A stretch of DNA of 64,000 bases, taken from positions 1 through 64,000 of the forward strand of contig JAKBZN010000013.1 of the NCBI GenBank assembly GCA_021842465.1, in the 5' to 3' direction. The first letter of the stretch is position 1; each line of letters begins with the position of its first letter. The position numbers were made by a program, and so were the translations under genes. Origin of the DNA: Pseudomonadota bacterium. Its GTDB lineage: Bacteria > Pseudomonadota > Gammaproteobacteria > Burkholderiales > Burkholderiaceae_F. The notes under the pieces were generated by a model. It saw nothing but the letters and a program-made list of their open reading frames with translations, did no database searches and was not told where the DNA came from. Positions 29,842-42,004 of this stretch are shown one piece after another.

Positions 29842-32562
29842 ATGAGCGCACTTGCAGCGCTCCTGTATTTCCTCAGCGGCGCCACGGGGCTTTGTTATGA
29901 GGTGCTGTGGGCACGGATGCTGTCCGCCCAGTTCGGGGCCAGCACGTTCGGCATCGCCGCCACCGTCACGGCGTTCCTGCTCGGACTAGGGATCGGCAGC
30001 CTGGCCGCCGCCCGGGTCCGCGGCACGACGCCCCGCGATGCGATGCGCGCCTTCGCGGTCCTCGAAGGCGCAGTCGCCCTCTATGCGCTTGCCCTGCCGG
30101 GGATCGTCGCCCACGGCGCCCCCCACCTGGAATCGCTGGCGCCGATCCTCGGCTGGGCGCAGTGGTCGGCGCTCCAGGGCGCGGTCGCCCTCGTCCTGCT
30201 GGGCATTCCCGCGGCCGCCATGGGTGCGAGCTTTCCCATGATCCTGCGTGCGCTGCCGGCGGGTCCGGCGACGCTCGGCCGCATCTACGGCATCAACTGC
30301 CTTGGTGCGGCGCTCGGTGCAGTGGGCAGCCTGTTCCTGCTGGAGTCGCTGGGCTGGGCGGATGCGCTCTACGCCGTCGCGGCCACGAGCATGACGGTTG
30401 CCGCCGGAGCCGGGATGCTGGCGGCCACCGTCACCCTGCCGGGCTCGGCCCGGCAGGACGATGCCGGACCGGAAACCCGCGTGCCTGGCGAGGGAACCGT
30501 CCGCATCGGGGACCGACTCGCGTACGCCGCCGTGGGCGCCGCCGCCTTGCTGCTCGAACTCGGTTGGACCCGCCTCTACGGCATGGTCATGCTCCGCACG
30601 GAATACGTCCTTGCGATCGTCCTCGCGGTCTACCTACTCGGCACCGCCATCGGCAGCCTGATCGCTGCCCGTGCCGTCGGCCACCCCACCGCGACGGTCT
30701 GGCTCGCCCGCGTGGTGCCGCTCGCCGCGGCGTCGGGCATCCTGGCCGGCCTCTGGAGCCTGCCGACACTATCGCTCTGGATCCAGCGCGCCCATTTCTC
30801 CTCGTTGCGGGAGGCGCTCGCCCTGCAGGCGCTGGCGCTCTGCGCGGCGATGCTCCCGACCACGGCCGCGCTGGGCGCGTGGCTCCCGTTGCTCGCGCGC
30901 CGCAGCGCGGGCGGCAACGCCTTGCCCGCGAACGCCCACCGCGACGCGCACACCGCCGCCGCGCTATATGGCGCCAACAGCCTCGGCGCGGCGATCGGTG
31001 CGGCGCTCACCGTCACCGTCGCGATTCCGGCGATCGGCACCACCGCCTGCGTCGCGCTCGCCGCCGTCCTGCTGCTCGCTCTCGGCGCCCAACTCGGTGC
31101 GCCCCGCACCGCATTGGCCGCCCTTCCCGTCGCGGCGCTGGTCGCTTGGCCGGTGCACCGCTTTCCCGCGCCGGCGCGCATGCTCAGCGACCCGGCGATG
31201 GTCGCGCGGGAGCGCTACCGCTACGAAGACGCGCTCACCTTCAATCAGGTCGCCGAGGGGACCGACGGCCAGCGCGTGCTGCTGACCGATCTCCAGCACA
31301 TGGACGCCTCGTCGGATCCGGCCGCCGTACGGATCCAGGCCGACCAGGCACGCCTGCCCCTGCTCCTCCATCCCGCGCCGCGCACCATCCTGTTCCTCGG
31401 CCTCGGCACGGGTGTCTCGGCGAGCGGCTCGCTGCCCTATCCCAACCTCGAACGCACCGCGGTCGAAATCTCCCCCGGGGCGATCCATGCGGCAAGGACC
31501 TGGTTCGCACCGGTCAACGGCGGCGTCATGGAGCGGATGCGGGTGGTGCACGACGACGCGCGCCATTTCCTGGCGGCGCAGACCCGCCGCTACGACGTCA
31601 TCGTCGGCGACCTGTTCCACCCCGACCTCGCCGGCATGAGCAACCTGCTTTCCGTGGAGCAATTCCGACGGGCGCGCGACCACCTGACTTCGGACGGCGT
31701 CTTCGCGCAATGGATCGCTCTGAACCAGTTCGACCTCCCGTCGCTGCAAACGGTGCTGCGCAGCTTCCGGGTGGCGTTTCCCGATGCCCAGCTCTTCCTC
31801 GACGGAATGCACATGGCCCTGGTCGGCACGCTGCGACCGCTGCGCGATGCGCCGGCCATGGCGGCGAACCTCGCGGCGCTGGCGACGACCGGGCCGGCGG
31901 GCGTCGAGGCCGCAACGGGCGGCGAGGGCGCTGCCACCTGGCTGGGGCGCTACTGGGGCCCGATCACCGCGGCCATCGCGCCGCCGGGCGGGCCGGTGCA
32001 GAGCGAATCGCGCCCGGTCATTGAGTACCGCCTGCCGCGGCTGCGCTATGTCCAGCAGCCGCCGCTCAGTGGGGTGCTGGACGCGCTGCTGCGCCTGCGC
32101 CCACCGGCAAACGCCGCGGCAACGGCGCTGGACATCCCGCCCGCCGCCCGCCCGGAATTTCTGGCCGCGTATGCGGGGGCCGGCTTGGTGACCCGATCCT
32201 GGATCGCTGCCATCGCCGGCGATGCCCCTGCGCAGGCCCGGGATACCCATCAGGCATACGAGGCCAACCGGCGCGACCGCTGGGTCGCGGAAGCGGTTGC
32301 CGACGAAATGCTCGCCGTTCTGGAGGAAAATACGGTGGTCCCCGCGCCCGATGCCGGGGCCGCAGCGCAGCCGGCGTTCGACCGCATCCGCGTGCAACTC
32401 GACCGGATCCTGCAGGTCGATCCGGACAGTGTGGCGACCCTGCGCGCGCTGTGGCATCTGGAACGGGCAAGCGGGCATCCCGCCGCCGCCCGCGTCGCCT
32501 TCGCGCGCCTGCGCCGGGTGGCGCCGCTCGATTTGGAAGTTCGGAGTACGCTTAAAAAATGA
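29842..32562 (+). CDS. Large membrane protein with spermidine-synthase-like domain
   Basis: 906 residues in three parts. The first (about 1-470) is a polytopic membrane region in which a unit recurs: YEVLWARMLSAQFG...GIGSLAAAR near the start and LELGWTRLYG...IGSLIAAR about 240 residues later. The second (about 510-720) is a SAM-type Rossmann fold like spermidine synthase, with GLGTG near 519, an acidic VEIS strand end and an aspartate in VGDLFHPD near 588. The third (about 780-906) is helical and TPR-like. Such fused proteins are widespread but mostly uncharacterised; polyamine synthesis is not shown. It ends in an ATGA overlap with the next gene. Confidence 0.85.
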   Translation: MSALAALLYFLSGATGLCYEVLWARMLSAQFGASTFGIAATVTAFLLGLGIGSLAAARVRGTTPRDAMRAFAVLEGAVALYALALPGIVAHGAPHLESLAPILGWAQWSALQGAVALVLLGIPAAAMGASFPMILRALPAGPATLGRIYGINCLGAALGAVGSLFLLESLGWADALYAVAATSMTVAAGAGMLAATVTLPGSARQDDAGPETRVPGEGTVRIGDRLAYAAVGAAALLLELGWTRLYGMVMLRTEYVLAIVLAVYLLGTAIGSLIAARAVGHPTATVWLARVVPLAAASGILAGLWSLPTLSLWIQRAHFSSLREALALQALALCAAMLPTTAALGAWLPLLARRSAGGNALPANAHRDAHTAAALYGANSLGAAIGAALTVTVAIPAIGTTACVALAAVLLLALGAQLGAPRTALAALPVAALVAWPVHRFPAPARMLSDPAMVARERYRYEDALTFNQVAEGTDGQRVLLTDLQHMDASSDPAAVRIQADQARLPLLLHPAPRTILFLGLGTGVSASGSLPYPNLERTAVEISPGAIHAARTWFAPVNGGVMERMRVVHDDARHFLAAQTRRYDVIVGDLFHPDLAGMSNLLSVEQFRRARDHLTSDGVFAQWIALNQFDLPSLQTVLRSFRVAFPDAQLFLDGMHMALVGTLRPLRDAPAMAANLAALATTGPAGVEAATGGEGAATWLGRYWGPITAAIAPPGGPVQSESRPVIEYRLPRLRYVQQPPLSGVLDALLRLRPPANAAATALDIPPAARPEFLAAYAGAGLVTRSWIAAIAGDAPAQARDTHQAYEANRRDRWVAEAVADEMLAVLEENTVVPAPDAGAAAQPAFDRIRVQLDRILQVDPDSVATLRALWHLERASGHPAAARVAFARLRRVAPLDLEVRSTLKK

Positions 32563-33950
32563 CGACGCAGCCTGGAACCCGATCCGCGCAAAGCGCGTTG
32601 AATGCCATTCCGGTCAAGACGATCAGCGCCACCGGCGCGGCAGGACTTCTCCCGCCGACCCACTACCACCTCCGCCGCCGGCTGGTCCAGGCGCTATCCC
32701 TCGCGCTCATGGTCGTGATTCCCGTCACCGGCCTGTTTCGCTTCGATCCGATCGCGGGCGCCATGGTGGTGCTCAACCGACAGATCTGGTTTTCCGATTT
32801 CTTCCTCGTATTCGGCCTCTGGTTCTGCGTCGCGACGGCCATGGTGTTCCTGTACTCCATCGCCGGAACGGTATTTTGCGGCTGGGTGTGCCCGCAGAAC
32901 AGCATTTCCGAATGGGCCAACTTCCTCATGCGCAAGCTGCTCGGCCGACGCGCCGAGGTCAGCATCGACGACGGCGCGCCGGTACGGGTGACCGCCTCGA
33001 AAGATCGTGCCATCAACTGGGTCATCCTCGGGATCGGCTACCTCGCCGCGTCAATGGCCGTGGCGCTGCTGCCGATGCTGTATTTCTGGCCTCCGGGCGC
33101 GGTGTGGTCGTTCATGACGCTGCACTCCGACCCGTCGCTCAAATCGTCCCTGTACTGGATCTACGGGGTGTTCGTCCTGATCGTCCTGCTGGACATCACC
33201 ATCCTGCGCCACTACTGGTGCCGGTTCGCCTGCGTCTACCGCGTCTGGCAGCATTCGTTCAAGACCCGCCAGACCCTGCACATCGCCTACGACAAAGACC
33301 GCGCCGCGGATTGCGAGGGATGCAACTACTGTGTGACGCAGTGCTTCATCGACCTCGACCCGCGGCGGACCGACATCTACGATAGCTGCATCAACTGCGG
33401 CGAGTGCGTCGACGCCTGCAACCGGATGCATCAGAAGCAAGGAGTCCCAGGCCTGCTGCGGTTCGAATTCGGCGAGCGCCAGGGGATCCCCGTGGCGGCG
33501 CCCGCCCGGCCGCGCCGCAGCCGCCCAAGTTCCACCGCCCCGAGCCGCAGCGCGGAGTACAGCCTGATGGGGCGCACCCGCTGGGCCTTCCCCTTCACCG
33601 TCCTGGGCTTGGCGATGTTTTCCTGGGGGCTATGGACCTATCAGCCCTACCACCTGTCGGTGGACCACGGTGCCGCGTTCACCGCCGGGCAGATGGCACC
33701 CACGAGCTACAAGATCGCGATCGCCAACAAGCGCTATCGCCCCGAGTCGCTGCGGATTTACGTCCATGGCCTGCCGGCGCAGGATTACCACTTGAGCGCG
33801 ACCGAACTGGAGTTGGGGAACGTGCAGCACAAGGCGGTCACGCTGACCATTTCCCACACGCTCCGACACGGCCTCTACCCCATGCAGATCGAGGTGCGGG
33901 CGCAGGACGGATGGGTCGGGCGCTTTTCGTTCGAACATTACGCAGGATGA
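32559..33950 (+). CDS. CcoG/RdxA-family membrane 4Fe-4S protein
   Basis: 463 residues related to CcoG (FixG), a copper-reducing assembly factor of cbb3 oxidase. It has about five membrane segments (44-62, 78-106, 152-176, 197-216, 342-361). It has the CGWVCPQ site (Cys107, Cys111) and two complete C-x2-C-x2-C-x3-C clusters (Cys252-262 and Cys277-287). A C-terminal Ig-like domain closes the protein. It deviates from typical CcoG at the second membrane-edge site, WCRFACVYRVW instead of C-x3-CPYARFQ, and the residue after each cluster is not proline. No ccoNOP, ccoI or ccoS is in the window, so it may serve a different complex. Confidence 0.9.
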   Translation: MTTQPGTRSAQSALNAIPVKTISATGAAGLLPPTHYHLRRRLVQALSLALMVVIPVTGLFRFDPIAGAMVVLNRQIWFSDFFLVFGLWFCVATAMVFLYSIAGTVFCGWVCPQNSISEWANFLMRKLLGRRAEVSIDDGAPVRVTASKDRAINWVILGIGYLAASMAVALLPMLYFWPPGAVWSFMTLHSDPSLKSSLYWIYGVFVLIVLLDITILRHYWCRFACVYRVWQHSFKTRQTLHIAYDKDRAADCEGCNYCVTQCFIDLDPRRTDIYDSCINCGECVDACNRMHQKQGVPGLLRFEFGERQGIPVAAPARPRRSRPSSTAPSRSAEYSLMGRTRWAFPFTVLGLAMFSWGLWTYQPYHLSVDHGAAFTAGQMAPTSYKIAIANKRYRPESLRIYVHGLPAQDYHLSATELELGNVQHKAVTLTISHTLRHGLYPMQIEVRAQDGWVGRFSFEHYAG

Positions 33951-33987
33951 GGAACCGCGGTGCCGCACCGCCACCGGAGCAGCGATC

Positions 33988-34458
33988 ATGAATACACCCA
34001 CCCAATATGGCGCAGGGACCGGCCACCATACCGATCCCGATGGGGCAAACGAGCCGGCAGCCGAGCAGGTCGATCACCCGATCGACCCGAAGTGGGGACA
34101 CATCCCGCAGGACAACTTCGGCTATGACAGCGACCAGCAGCGGCTGGCCACGCGGGGAATGGAAGATTGGGAACTCATCACCAAGATCCCCGAGTCGCAG
34201 CGGCGGGTGCCCTACTGGTTCATCGGCGTGGTGGTGATCGTGCTGCTGATCGGGATCGGCCTCGGCTTCCCGTTCTGGGGGCAACGCAAGGGCGCTCACG
34301 TCCAGTGGTTCAACTGGGGGTTCGTCATGGCGATCGGCTACGTCGCGCTCGCCGCCACGTTCGTGTATTTCATGACGGGACTCGCCGGCCCGCAGCGGGC
34401 GGAACGGAATGACGCGAATGGGAACGAGGAACGAACGCATGACAACCCGCAACCCTGA
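33988..34458 (+). CDS. Two-helix membrane protein of unknown function
   Basis: 156 residues, not recognised. A long acidic, polar N-terminal part (about 1-74) is followed by two membrane segments (about 75-95 and 108-130) joined by GQRKGAHVQWFNW, then a hydrophilic tail. It has no cysteines or cofactor motifs. GGAG lies about 9 bases before the ATG. It overlaps the lipoprotein gene by 20 bases, so the two are likely co-translated. Confidence 0.78.
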   Translation: MNTPTQYGAGTGHHTDPDGANEPAAEQVDHPIDPKWGHIPQDNFGYDSDQQRLATRGMEDWELITKIPESQRRVPYWFIGVVVIVLLIGIGLGFPFWGQRKGAHVQWFNWGFVMAIGYVALAATFVYFMTGLAGPQRAERNDANGNEERTHDNPQP

Positions 34459-34882
34459 CCGCGAGATCCGACCGCTCCGGCGAGCCCTGCGCGGGGTGCT
34501 CCTGGCGGCGGCGATGCCGCTGCTGGTGGCGGCCTGCGGCTCCGATGAGGCCCAGATGGCCGTCAAACACTACGGGAACTACACCGTGGCGATCGAGACC
34601 CGCCCGTCGCCGATCGAGGCCGGCGTCGACGAGGTCGTCGTCGTCATCACGGGCACCCGCCACCGCCCCTTGTGGGATGCGCTCGTCCGGTTGCGGGCGC
34701 TGCCGAACGCCAACTGGGTGCAGGCGATTGAAGACGGCCATACCGGGGTGTACCGGCGCGCCGTCGACTTCGGCGTCCCGACGCCGACCGGCCCCCTGCA
34801 CGTCGAAATCGAAGAAAACGGCAAGGCGACGGAAATCGATTTCCCGCTCGCGCTGATCGACAAGAACACCCCCGAGAGCTGA
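34439..34882 (+). CDS. FixH/YtkA-like lipoprotein
   Basis: 147 residues. A twin-basic N-region and hydrophobic stretch end in the lipobox LLVAACG (Cys33), so the protein should be lipid-anchored. The remaining 110 residues look like a single beta-sandwich of the FixH/YtkA type (HYGNYTVAIETRPSPIEAG start; a GVYRRAVDF strand near the end). In cbb3 loci FixH follows FixG; here one small membrane gene separates them, and FixI and FixS are missing. GAGGAA stands 9 bases before the ATG. A 9-bp hairpin follows the gene. Confidence 0.75.
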   Translation: MTTRNPDREIRPLRRALRGVLLAAAMPLLVAACGSDEAQMAVKHYGNYTVAIETRPSPIEAGVDEVVVVITGTRHRPLWDALVRLRALPNANWVQAIEDGHTGVYRRAVDFGVPTPTGPLHVEIEENGKATEIDFPLALIDKNTPES

Positions 34883-34892
34883 GCAACCTTGC

Positions 34893-34916
34893 GCGGAGGC
34901 CGTTTCGGGCCTCCGC
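34893..34916 (+). terminator. Hairpin after the lipoprotein gene
   Basis: Perfect 9-bp inverted repeat (GCGGAGGCC and complement) with a 6-base loop, 10 bases past the stop. No T-run follows, so it may only weaken read-through into the oxidoreductase gene. Confidence 0.5.
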
Positions 34917-34930
34917 CGATCGTCCTGGAT

Positions 34931-36589
34931 ATGGAACGCGAATCGATGGAGTACGACGTCGTGATCGTCGGCGGCGGCCCTGCGGGCCTTGCCGCCGCGA
35001 TCCGGCTCAAGCAACGCGCGCGGGATTCGGGCAGTGACTGCTCGGTCTGCGTACTGGAAAAGGGCGCAGAGCTGGGCGCGCACACGCTGTCGGGCGCGGT
35101 GATCGACCCCCGCGCCTTCGACGAACTGCTGCCCGACTGGCGCACCGACGGCGATGCCCCGATCCGTCTGGCCGTGCGCGAAGACCGGTTTCTGTTCCTT
35201 ACCGAAACCGGCGCCCTGCAGGCGCCGGCGGCGCTCCTGCCGCGCTGCTTCGTCAACCATGGCAACTTCATCGTCAGCCTGGGCAATGTCGTGCGCTGGC
35301 TGGGACAGCAGGCCGAAGCACTGGGCGTGGACATCTTTCCCGGGTTTGCCGCGGCGGAAATTCTTCAGGAATCGGACCCACACGGCGCAGCGCGCGTCGT
35401 CGGCGTGGCAACCGGCAGCCAAGGCATCGGACGCGATGGGCAGCCGACCGCGAACTTCCAGCCCGGCATGGAACTGCGCGGCCGCTATACGCTGTTTGCG
35501 GAGGGATCGCGCGGCCACCTCGGCCGCCAGCTCATCGACCGCTTCGATCTCCTGCGCGGGCGCGATCCGCAGACCTACGCGCTCGGCATCAAGGAACTGT
35601 GGGACGTCGATCCTGCGCGCCACGAACCCGGCCTGGTCATGCATACCGCCGGTTGGCCGCTCGACCCGCAGACCTACGGCGGATCCTTTCTCTATCACGC
35701 CGAAAGCCATCAGGTCAGCATCGGGCTCGTCGTCGGCCTCGGCTATCGCAATCCATATCTCTCGCCGTTCGAGGAGTTCCAACGGCTCAAGACCCACCCG
35801 ACCATCCGAAGGATGCTCGAAGGCGGCAAGCGCGTTGCGTACGGTGCGCGCACGATCACCGCCGGCGGCTTGCAATCGCTCCCGAAGCTGGTATTCCCGG
35901 GAGGCGCGCTGATCGGCTGCGAGGCGGGATTCCTCAATGCGGCGCGCATCAAGGGCACCCACGGCGCCGTGGTCTCCGGCATGCTGGCGGCGGATGCGGC
36001 CTTCGAGGCCGTCGCGGCGGGCCGCGGCGGCGACGAACTGGCGGCCTATCCGCAGGCCTTCGAGCGCAGCTGGCTGCGCGACGACCTCTACGCCACACGC
36101 AATTTCAAACCCTGGATGGACAAGGGGCTGCTGGTCGGCTCGGTCATGTTCGGCATCGACCAGCTGGTATTCGGCGGCCGCGCGCCCTGGACCCTTCGCC
36201 GGTCCGAGCCGGACCACGCGAAGCTGCTGCCGGCGGCGCAATGCGCGCCGATCGCGTACCCCAAGCCGGATGGAACCCTGCGCTTCGACCGGCTGTCCTC
36301 GGTCTATCTGTCGAACACCAATCACGAGGAAAACCAGCCGGTCCACCTCACGCTGCGCGACCCCGGCGTCCCCGTCGCGATCAACCTTGCGCGCTACGCC
36401 GGGCCGGAAGCGCGCTACTGTCCGGCCGGGGTATACGAATTCGTGAAAGCGCCGGACGGAACCGACGCGCTGCAGATCAACGCGCAGAACTGCGTGCACT
36501 GCAAGACCTGCGACATCAAGGATCCGACGCAGAACATCGTCTGGGTGGCACCGGAAGGGGGCGGCGGACCGCGGTATCCGAATATGTGA
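34931..36589 (+). CDS. Electron transfer flavoprotein:ubiquinone oxidoreductase
   Basis: Membrane-associated FAD and 4Fe-4S enzyme passing electrons from ETF to quinone. The 552 residues begin with the FAD motif VIVGGGPAGLAAA, followed by LEKGAELGAHTLSG. The GHLGRQLIDRFDL and GLQSLPKLVFPGG segments are typical. The iron-sulfur ligands lie at the C-terminus (RYCPAG, then NCVHCKTC). No etfA or etfB gene is present in the window. It lies 48 bases after the membrane cluster on the same strand, with a hairpin between. An ATG five codons later (34946) is an alternative start. Confidence 0.95.
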   Translation: MERESMEYDVVIVGGGPAGLAAAIRLKQRARDSGSDCSVCVLEKGAELGAHTLSGAVIDPRAFDELLPDWRTDGDAPIRLAVREDRFLFLTETGALQAPAALLPRCFVNHGNFIVSLGNVVRWLGQQAEALGVDIFPGFAAAEILQESDPHGAARVVGVATGSQGIGRDGQPTANFQPGMELRGRYTLFAEGSRGHLGRQLIDRFDLLRGRDPQTYALGIKELWDVDPARHEPGLVMHTAGWPLDPQTYGGSFLYHAESHQVSIGLVVGLGYRNPYLSPFEEFQRLKTHPTIRRMLEGGKRVAYGARTITAGGLQSLPKLVFPGGALIGCEAGFLNAARIKGTHGAVVSGMLAADAAFEAVAAGRGGDELAAYPQAFERSWLRDDLYATRNFKPWMDKGLLVGSVMFGIDQLVFGGRAPWTLRRSEPDHAKLLPAAQCAPIAYPKPDGTLRFDRLSSVYLSNTNHEENQPVHLTLRDPGVPVAINLARYAGPEARYCPAGVYEFVKAPDGTDALQINAQNCVHCKTCDIKDPTQNIVWVAPEGGGGPRYPNM

Positions 36590-36620
36590 CTGTGACGGAA
36601 TGCTCGTGGTGGCTGGATGC

Positions 36621-36656
36621 GACTGGGGGCTGCGCCCAGGGACGCAGCCCCCAGTC
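36621..36656. terminator. Convergent terminator hairpin
   Basis: Perfect 14-bp arms (GACTGGGGGCTGCG and complement) with an 8-base loop, lying between the ends of the ETF oxidoreductase gene and clpA. Probably stops transcription from both sides. Confidence 0.75.
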
Positions 36657-36680
36657 ACGTGCTCCGGGCTTGCTCCCGGA

Positions 36681-38986
<2,306 letters not shown>

Positions 38987-38990
<4 letters not shown>

Positions 38991-39295
38991 GCTTCCTCCA
39001 TCACGCACTGCAGCGGGTGCTGATGCTCCCGCGAATAACTGCTGACCTGCTCCACCTTGCTGGCGGCGACGTCGCGCGGGTATATGCCGCAGACGCCGCG
39101 CCCCTCGTAATGCACCCGCAACATGATCTGCGTCGCCTGCTCGCGCCCCTTCCCGAAGAACCGCTGCAACACGGCGACGACGAATTCCATCGGCGTGAAG
39201 TCATCGTTCAGCAACACGACCTGAAACAAGGGCGGCGGCCGGGTCTCCGCCTCCTGATTCTCTACGACTGCAGATTCCTCGAACCGTTCGCTCAT
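38987..39295 (-). CDS. clpS: Clp protease adaptor ClpS
   Basis: N-recognin delivering proteins with destabilising N-terminal residues to ClpAP. The 102 residues show [14 protein letters not shown], the helix [14 protein letters not shown] and the conserved [17 protein letters not shown] segment. The unstructured N-terminal tail needed for ClpA transfer is present. The ATG at 39295 fits the family; the frame is open 13 codons further. Coupled to clpA by an ATGA overlap. Confidence 0.97.
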
Positions 39296-39869
39296 GACTC
39301 CGAAAACCACAACCCGGTCAGCGCGCCGCGACACCGCAGTCCCGACACGCCCCCATCATAACGCCGACCGGATCGATGCGCCCGATCCGAACCCGACTCC
39401 CATCTTGCCCTGCGGGAAGCCCATACGATCGGCCATGAGCCCCCGGGAAACGCCCGGTAATTTGCCGATTTTCCGACATGACCTTGGTCACTGGAAAAAC
39501 CCCGGTTTCTTCCCCTCGAACCCCCGGCTGCGTGCCGTTTCCATGCCCGAACGAGCCGCCTCCCCTCGGAAAACGCCGGTTTCGGGCGAAATCCGACCGG
39601 CCGCCGGCGAAAAACCTGGCACCGCCCGCTGCCGCTCCCTGTTTTAAGCGGTTGACGGACGCGTACGGTTGCCGGAAAAATCCGATGGTTCGAAAAGGTA
39701 GCCGGCGGAGAACCCGGCACTTGAAGAACGGCGCAGGCAGGCAGAAGACCGCACTGCCGTCGCCACAAGGTGGAACTCGGGGGATTTCGCACGCGCCCGA
39801 TCCGGCGTGCGGGGTGGTCACGCGACGTTCTGAGTTCGTACGCAGCAAAACAAGCAAGGAAAAAGAAGC
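39296..39869. other. 574-base gene-free interval before the cold-shock gene
   Basis: No credible gene on either strand. A TTGACG hexamer at 39652-39657 could be part of a promoter, but no good -10 element stands 16-18 bases on. A long leader would agree with the structured 5' untranslated regions of cold-shock mRNAs. The last 30 bases before the ATG are A-rich (GCAAAACAAGCAAGGAAAAA) and contain the ribosome site AAGGA. Confidence 0.5.
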
Positions 39870-40079
39870 ATGGCAACAGGCACGGTGAAGTGGTTCAACG
39901 ACGCGAAGGGGTATGGATTCATCACCCCGGACGATGGAGGCGAGGATCTATTCGCGCATTTTTCCGCAATCCAGATCAGCGGGTTCAAGACCTTGAAGGA
40001 AGGCCAGAAGGTCGCCTTCGACATCATTCAGGGGCCCAAGGGAAAACAGGCATCCAACATCACCCCGAACGCGCCGTAG
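39870..40079 (+). CDS. Cold-shock-domain protein
   Basis: Single-stranded RNA/DNA-binding OB-fold protein of 69 residues that melts RNA structure. RNP1 (KGYGFITPD) and RNP2 (DLFAHFS) are intact, and the N-terminus [14 protein letters not shown] is canonical. Cold-inducible and constitutive members of the CspA family cannot be told apart from sequence. It is a single-gene unit, closed by a strong terminator 24 bases after the stop. Confidence 0.97.
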   Translation: MATGTVKWFNDAKGYGFITPDDGGEDLFAHFSAIQISGFKTLKEGQKVAFDIIQGPKGKQASNITPNAP

Positions 40080-40102
40080 ACGCACGGGACCATCGGCCTA
40101 AG

Positions 40103-40131
40103 AAAAAGGGGCTCCTTCGGAGCCCCTTTTT
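40103..40131 (+). terminator. Rho-independent terminator of the cold-shock gene
   Basis: 8-bp GC stem (GGGGCTCC and complement) with a TTC loop, flanked by a run of five A before and five T after; can act in both directions. Confidence 0.95.
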
Positions 40132-40165
40132 CCTGCACCGTCGCCGCGACGCCCGGCCGCTCCGC

Positions 40166-41413
<1,248 letters not shown>

Positions 41414-41494
41414 ACGAGCGGTCTCCAAAACAGGGCTGCGCGCGCGAATTCCACGCGATAATGGGCCGAAGTGTAGCGCCCGGATGAACATGCC

Positions 41495-42004
41495 ATGAAA
41501 ACCACGCGCCCGAAACCCACAGGCCCCGACGGCCCAACCGCGGCGGCTCGCGCCGCCGCGCTATTGCTGGCGGCGGGGTCCGTCATCGGCGCGCACGCCC
41601 AAGCGCCGGGCACGCAACGGACGGAAACCCTTGTCCTGGCCGGACACCGCCTCGTCGCCGAGGTGGCGGATACCGATGCGGCGCGCCTGCGCGGGCTGAT
41701 GTACCGCATGCGGCTCGCGCCGGATCACGGCATGCTGTTCGTGTTCGACCAGCCTGCCGCGTACTGCATGTGGATGCGCAATACGCGGCTCCCGCTGTCG
41801 GTAGCGTTCCTCGACGCGCGGGGAACGGTGATCAACGTCGAGGTCATGCAGCCGCAGACCGACGACCGGCATTGCGCGCGTCGGCCCGCGAGCTATGCCC
41901 TGGAAATGACCCAGGGATGGTTCTCGGCGCACGGCATCCGCGACGGGGCCGTGCTCTCCGGAATGTCCGGCGTCAGAAATTCGTCGCCGCAAATTCCCAA
42001 TTGA
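41495..42004 (+). CDS. DUF192 family exported protein
   Basis: 169 residues with a signal peptide (hydrophobic [16 protein letters not shown]) and a DUF192 domain from about 45. Conserved features are LRGLMYR, the [10 protein letters not shown] strand, [18 protein letters not shown] and the EMTQGW segment. The function of the family is unknown. It is divergent from icd. Its 3' end overlaps sodB tail to tail by 32 bases. Confidence 0.9.
   Translation: MKTTRPKPTGPDGPTAAARAAALLLAAGSVIGAHAQAPGTQRTETLVLAGHRLVAEVADTDAARLRGLMYRMRLAPDHGMLFVFDQPAAYCMWMRNTRLPLSVAFLDARGTVINVEVMQPQTDDRHCARRPASYALEMTQGWFSAHGIRDGAVLSGMSGVRNSSPQIPN

Noticed and set aside
28080-36589. Nitrite or nitrous-oxide reductase locus
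   Set aside because: FGE-fold and CcoG-like proteins do occur near such genes, but no nirK, nirS, nosZ, heme-binding CxxCH or copper-centre motif is present here.
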